The notes beneath the pieces were generated by a model. It did no database searches. It had not been told where the DNA came from and worked only from the letters and a program-made list of their open reading frames with translations. 64,000 bases of DNA from Begonia masoniana (lineage: Eukaryota > Streptophyta > Magnoliopsida > Cucurbitales > Begoniaceae). A program made the position numbers and the translations under genes. Numbering within the stretch: the stretch's first letter is position 1; each line of letters opens with the position of its first letter. Positions 60,701 through 64,000 of the stretch are shown here, in pieces. The stretch spans positions 35,117,157-35,181,156 of the forward strand of contig CM039516.1 of the NCBI GenBank assembly GCA_022432975.1, read 5' to 3'.

Positions 60701-63700
60701 ATGGACTTACTTTCCTATGAAAGGAAGAACTGATAACAAAAGTTAAACCATACCTCCTGAAGTACTTAGGTTCATTCAGTCGAGCAAGAAAGTAATCAAC
60801 AGCAAGCGGTGCATATCTATTCAAAAATTTAGTGAGTGGGACGCGATATGGACTGTTAACTTCACTATATACTTGTCCTGGGGGGAGAGCTCCTTCCAAA
60901 TCAATAGTCAAGGTCACCAGTTCATCAAGAAACTTCGATGCAGCCATTGGAAGCAGGTGAAAAAGTTCAATAATAGCTGCAGATCACATGATTTTGTCAG
61001 CCCAGCATCAGAAGTTGCACGTAAGAGAGGTGTATATGCAATTTTATAACAAGACACAATCAAGTACTGTTACCAGCTGCAATTTTTGGTTCTTCACCAG
61101 CTTTCCATGCTTTTTGACTCTGAGCAAGTTTTTCTGGCTCCAACCACTTTTTAAGGTGTTCTAACAGCTTACCACCCAACGTCACATTAAACCAATTGGC
61201 CAATAGTTCAAGCAAGCGGGCCAGACCCTGCAGAAGGGGCATGCTGAGACTCTTGGTCTGTGCTAAATTAACTAAAATAGGTCTGAGGCTTCCCTGAAGC
61301 AGATCTTTAGGCATCCTTTGCTGATTAATAACCTGATGACGAAAAGGCAAAAGGATATACACATAAATGTAATCCTTATAAAACAGAACAATTAATCAAA
61401 TAAGAATAAGAAGAGAGCTGACTGGGCACGTGTGGTATTCACATTTCATCCTTTATATACAATTAAGTTTTGAAACTGAATTAATAGAGGTTAATTAAAA
61501 GTATCGCTAGAAGCTGAGGAAACACATTCTCTTAATAAAATCATATTTAATGATCCAGTAAAATAGTCATCAAATCCTAACCAAGCTAACATAGCTACTC
61601 ATTTGAATATGCGTTAAACTGGAGGTGACTGACACAAAAATAATAAATCAATTCATTAAATTATATTATAAAAGCCAAGAAACCTGTCTCAACCCCTCCT
61701 TTGCAACAGCAACTATTTCTGGCGTTCGACATGTTAAAGATTTAAAAAACATAGAAATTATCTTTGCTCGCAATTCAGAATGATTTGGAGTTCTAAAATC
61801 TGCCCAAGCCATTGTCGTACAGAGTAACTCTATGCTAGCTGTTCGAAGTTTATTCAATGATGTAGCTACTTTTGGGTTCATGAACTTCACAACCCAGACA
61901 GTTTCATCAGCCTCAGCTATCTGCAATGCTTCTTGCAGAAAATTAATCAACTCTTGAGTCAACTTAAGAAGTGGTGGCCTTAAGGCCAAGCAGAAGTTCA
62001 AAGCTGTAACAGTTCCAACCTATATGGCATCCAACCAATTCATTCAAAGAAATAAGTCTTCAAATGCATTTTAATAATAAAAATATATATTTCAGAAAAA
62101 TTGGGAAAATGTTTAAACCTGTTGATCAATGGTCTTCAACCGAAGAGGACGCATTAGAAGAGGCTGAAGCAAAGGCTGGTACAAAGGTTCAAGCAGCTCA
62201 GATACCTCACTGCCAGTCCTACTAGCCAACAAAGCCAAGCATACTTGAACATTCTTTCTCACAGTAGTAGATGCATTAGAATTGAACAACTCTGATGCAA
62301 GGACCTCAACTACTCCTAAAAAGCTCTGCCTACGAGGTTCACTACTTGCTTCATCAACATTATTCACCACACGAAGAACCTGCGTCAGTACTTGACTAGT
62401 CTCCTCCTGCTCCCTGTTTGCATAAATGGGAAGCCTCTTGAGAACATATACCAAGCCTCTTACAATTCTGACTTGGAAATGACACAATGTCTCAACTGTA
62501 ACCTTTCCAACCAAGGACACCAAGTCCCATAACACCTCCCATTTGTGCTTGCCAGGTACTTTCATAACAGCAGTGCAAAAGGCGTGGCAACAGTTGTTCA
62601 AAAACTGGAACACGAACACTTGGTGGAGGTGAATATACAGGATTCATGGATGGACTAGAGACAATCATAGGAGTGCTTGGGCCTCTACTTATCATCACAT
62701 CAGCTTGTTTTGATCGAGCAAGGAATAGGAGAGTTTCTGAAAATATATTTAAAGCATCGAGAGCAGCTTTTGCATGGAGCCTGTTTTCCTCAGCCAGAAC
62801 CTCAACTAAAGCATCCAAAAATATAAGCGGATCTAATTCTTTTAGATTAGACAAAGAACCACTTTTTAATCTTGAAACTGCACCAACATTTGACGGAGCC
62901 ATAGGACCACCAAGAGCAGCAGTTGCAGCCACAGAATTTAAAGCAGATGAATCCGTGTAGAATATAATAGCAAAGTGGCGGCAAACATTAAGGACAAAAT
63001 CATCCTTGGGATCATGAAGTTCCTCCTCTGCACCAGCAGCTAGAATGGTCATCAAAAGAGTTTTAAAAATAGATTTTTCAGCCATGAGTTGAGTTTTTGT
63101 CTTGACACCCAAGTCAGCCTGCCAAAACATTAAAGTTAGTGCAGTAGTTACAGATATCACAGAAACATAAAACTTTTCATAAAATACTGCATGGGTGTTT
63201 GATTTTCAATATTTTATTTGCCCTTTTGTTTGATTTTTTGGAGTTGCCTTAGTCTTACAAAAATCATTTTCACAGCAAAACCTATAAACTACATTAAGTG
63301 TCTTTATCAAAAGACTTTAATTCCAAATAGCATTGGGAGACAATTTGACAGAATTAGAACTTTTTGACTGAATACATCTGAGGCATTAAAGATAGATTCA
63401 ACAAATCACATGACTGTTATATGATAACCAGAACCAAAGATCCTAAGACCATATTTTATGAACCACAAAATCCCACCAAAATTCAGCATAGAAAAAAGTA
63501 AGAAAGTACATGTGATAAAAAGAAATAGACACATTCATGATCACGATACACAACAAAATTATGTAACAAAATGAAAGTTGGAATACAGTGATGGCCAAAT
63601 ATACAAGACCAAATAATATGTATCAAACCTTAGCATCTGTTGTCTCAGACCTGCGCCAACTGGAATCAACAGAAGAAACCAATAAAGTTGACAGTAGGCT

Positions 63701-64000
63701 AGGCGTACATCCATCATCTGCCACATTACCAGGCAAATTAAGCTGAGATGATAAGCAGACACGAAGGAATTTTAAAGCTTGTTTTCTGTAGAAAAGATCA
63801 ATGGCGCCATTTTTATTCATAACTGCTGCTACAGCAAGATTTATACATCTGTCCAATGGTACCAAAAAGGGGGTAGAGGGCTCAAATGTAAGAATTAAGC
63901 GAAGTCCATGCTCTGGATTTTCCTTGCACTCAAGTGCAAGGGGTTCTTTAAGAAAGCGTCTATTACGGCCACCTAACTTGCCAAGAAGTTGCAATGCTTT
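41177..64000 (-). CDS. TRA1: TRRAP/Tra1 homologue: SAGA and NuA4 scaffold pseudokinase (5' part beyond window)
   Basis: Exons inferred from reading frame and GT/AG borders, in transcript order: 64000-63629, 63118-62119, 62019-61684, 61332-61074, 60976-60754, 60613-60229, 53025-52876, 52784-52563, 52467-52246, 51932-51282, 49621-49361, 49276-48929, 47335-46926, 46855-46429, 46150-44861, 44652-44392, 44316-44026, 43944-43465, 43220-42789, 42720-42442, 42301-41750, 41642-41433, 41296-41177. Phases agree throughout if one extra base near 62510 is ignored, giving about 3,060 codons. Plant Tra1 proteins are about 3,850 residues, so roughly 800 are off the right edge. Segments recognised are the HEAT-rich region (NWFNVTLGGKLLEHLKKWLE), FAT (RTPNGWDNMTVWYDLLQWRN), the PIKK-like domain (RLTLIGSDGSQRHFIVQTSL) and FATC ending MMDPTWHPWF. 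The protein recruits acetyltransferases to activator-bound chromatin in the nucleus. The kinase-like domain lacks the usual catalytic motifs, as in all TRRAP proteins. Confidence 0.95.
47336..48928 (-). repeat. TRRAP intron with a 179-bp tandem duplication
   Basis: The 1.59-kb intron holds two copies of a segment starting TGCAGCTTTCAGAAGGAG, at 48294 and 48473, ending near 48655 with GACCTTTATCTTGCTTAAAC. They differ at roughly ten positions plus small indels. The remainder is A/T-rich without genes. Confidence 0.85.
49622..51281 (-). other. TRRAP 1.66-kb intron, no genes seen
   Basis: A/T-rich intron between good splice borders. The segment 51008-51080 has a short direct repeat (GTGGTATTTTTCTAGAAAAGT twice). 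Short open frames in it have no family resemblance. Confidence 0.7.
54280..55514 (+). pseudogene. Decayed chromovirus (Reina-like) protease and RT in the TRRAP intron
   Basis: VDVVLRISWLQTLGTFQV matches the protease end of Reina-type gypsy elements. RT follows: TPPNIRPYRYLFSQKNEIEN, ATGIIHPSQSPYSSPVLLVR, then stops, LDLKGGYHQVQMDSENTEKI, and HYEFLIMPFRLTYAPTTFQA with FVLVFLDYILV. The catalytic LDDI is changed to LDYI. The thumb region TGVEAEDDKVRSMLRWPTP runs to 55514, where the Cassandra array interrupts. No LTR could be assigned. Confidence 0.85.
55590..55683 (-). other. 5S rRNA-like domain of Cassandra LTR 1
   Basis: On the minus strand it reads GGATCCCGTAAGAACTCCG, AAGTCAAAAGTGCTTCGGCG and TTGGGTGACCGACTGAGAAG. 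These align with 5S rRNA around its internal promoter (box A, intermediate element and box C). Differences in box A and missing 5S ends mean it is not a 5S gene. Confidence 0.88.
56041..56137 (-). other. 5S rRNA-like domain of Cassandra LTR 2
   Basis: Same domain as in LTR 1, here with AAGTTAAAAGTGC for box A and GGTTGGGTGACC for the intermediate and C region. This copy is closest to true 5S in box A among the three. Confidence 0.88.
56497..56591 (-). other. 5S rRNA-like domain of Cassandra LTR 3
   Basis: Same domain. LTR 3 as a whole is more diverged from LTRs 1 and 2, which resemble each other closely. Most changes in LTR 3 lie outside the 5S-like part. Confidence 0.85.
56803..58260 (+). 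pseudogene. Decayed chromovirus RNase H, integrase and chromodomain in the TRRAP intron
   Basis: The reading continues with EFEDLKSKLSSTPVPALPDF and DRAISYTTRDYRVKSK (RNase H), then WRPYMLGSRF after a frameshift. Only scraps of the integrase core remain: VIFIVMDRLAKFAHFMPLKH, then IISDGDRIIISKFWQE, with a loss between. The C-terminal part is better kept: LKYNLQRPQIRMKKFADGLR, GDIVCLKLQPYHHSTVHRQL and YSGPFLVIARLGQVAYKLQL. The chromodomain-like EILVQWAGRTNEAPWENLAE follows. Many stops and shifts show this is old. Confidence 0.85.
58261..60228. other. Remainder of the large TRRAP intron, no gene seen
   Basis: A/T-rich with a pyrimidine-rich part near 59300-59650. Possible remains of the chromovirus LTR directly after 58260 could not be defined. 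No tRNA, conserved ORF or repeat was recognised. Confidence 0.6.
62505..62516 (-). other. Apparent one-base insertion (frameshift) in a TRRAP exon
   Basis: Within the exon 62119-63118 the reading QAQMGGVMGLGVL passes into GWKGYS and a stop. The family continuation GKVTVETLCHFQVRIVRGLV is in the next frame starting at the same place. Removing one G from the minus-strand CCTTGGTTGG restores the frame. The rest of the gene is open. Confidence 0.85.

Noticed and set aside
62500..62520. Programmed frameshifting in TRRAP
   Set aside because: No slippery site or downstream structure is apparent, and the family needs no frameshift; a sequence error or mutation is more likely.

Overview
The window is plant nuclear DNA, most likely from a eudicot. 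No species can be named from the sequence. The evidence is a many-exon TRRAP/Tra1 gene very close to its plant homologues, SIRE-type Ty1/copia and Tekay-type Ty3/gypsy retrotransposons with initiator-tRNA-Met primer sites, a MuDR-like (MULE) transposase, and a Cassandra-type miniature retroelement carrying 5S rRNA-like sequence. About two thirds of the window (1-40,000) is nested transposable elements. The rest (41,177-64,000) is one host gene on the minus strand.

Region 1 (1-20,986) is one SIRE/Maximus-like copia element (copia-1, plus strand) with gag, protease, integrase, RT, RNase H and an extra envelope-like ORF. Its 5' LTR is broken at 924/925 by the LTR of a gypsy element that enters from the left edge. 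Its integrase is split by an 11.5-kb Tekay-like gypsy element (gypsy-1, minus strand, 3,470-14,926, duplication GCCTA). One gypsy-1 LTR holds a run of 1,769 consecutive T that its partner LTR lacks.

Region 2 (20,987-24,360) is a broken plus-strand gene related to the copia envelope-like domain, split by a 2.57-kb solo LTR of the gypsy-1 family. Region 3 (about 24,450-40,020) is a MULE transposase (minus strand) split by a copia solo LTR (copia-2, duplication CCAAC). That LTR is split by an 11.3-kb gypsy element (gypsy-2), which is split in turn by another solo LTR (gypsy-3, duplication GTTCC). The nesting is four levels deep.

Region 4 (41,177-64,000, minus) is the plant TRRAP/Tra1 homologue, the large pseudokinase scaffold of SAGA and NuA4 acetyltransferase complexes. 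Twenty-three exons are in view, about 3,060 codons including the C-terminal FAT, pseudokinase and FATC regions. Roughly the first 800 residues lie beyond the right edge. A 7.2-kb intron holds a decayed chromovirus pol carrying a tandem Cassandra insertion with three 5S-like domains. One exon has an apparent single-base frameshift.

The most unusual pattern is in the gypsy LTRs. In every family here, a block of short, CpG-containing, partly palindromic repeats lies about 190-920 bp from the LTR 3' end. The repeat sequence differs between families while the position is kept. Some of the same short words (CATCTTCCGAT, AACGACAAA) also occur in an unrelated copia LTR. All LTR elements carry nonsense or catalytic-site changes, many of the type expected from methyl-cytosine deamination, and none appears able to move on its own.
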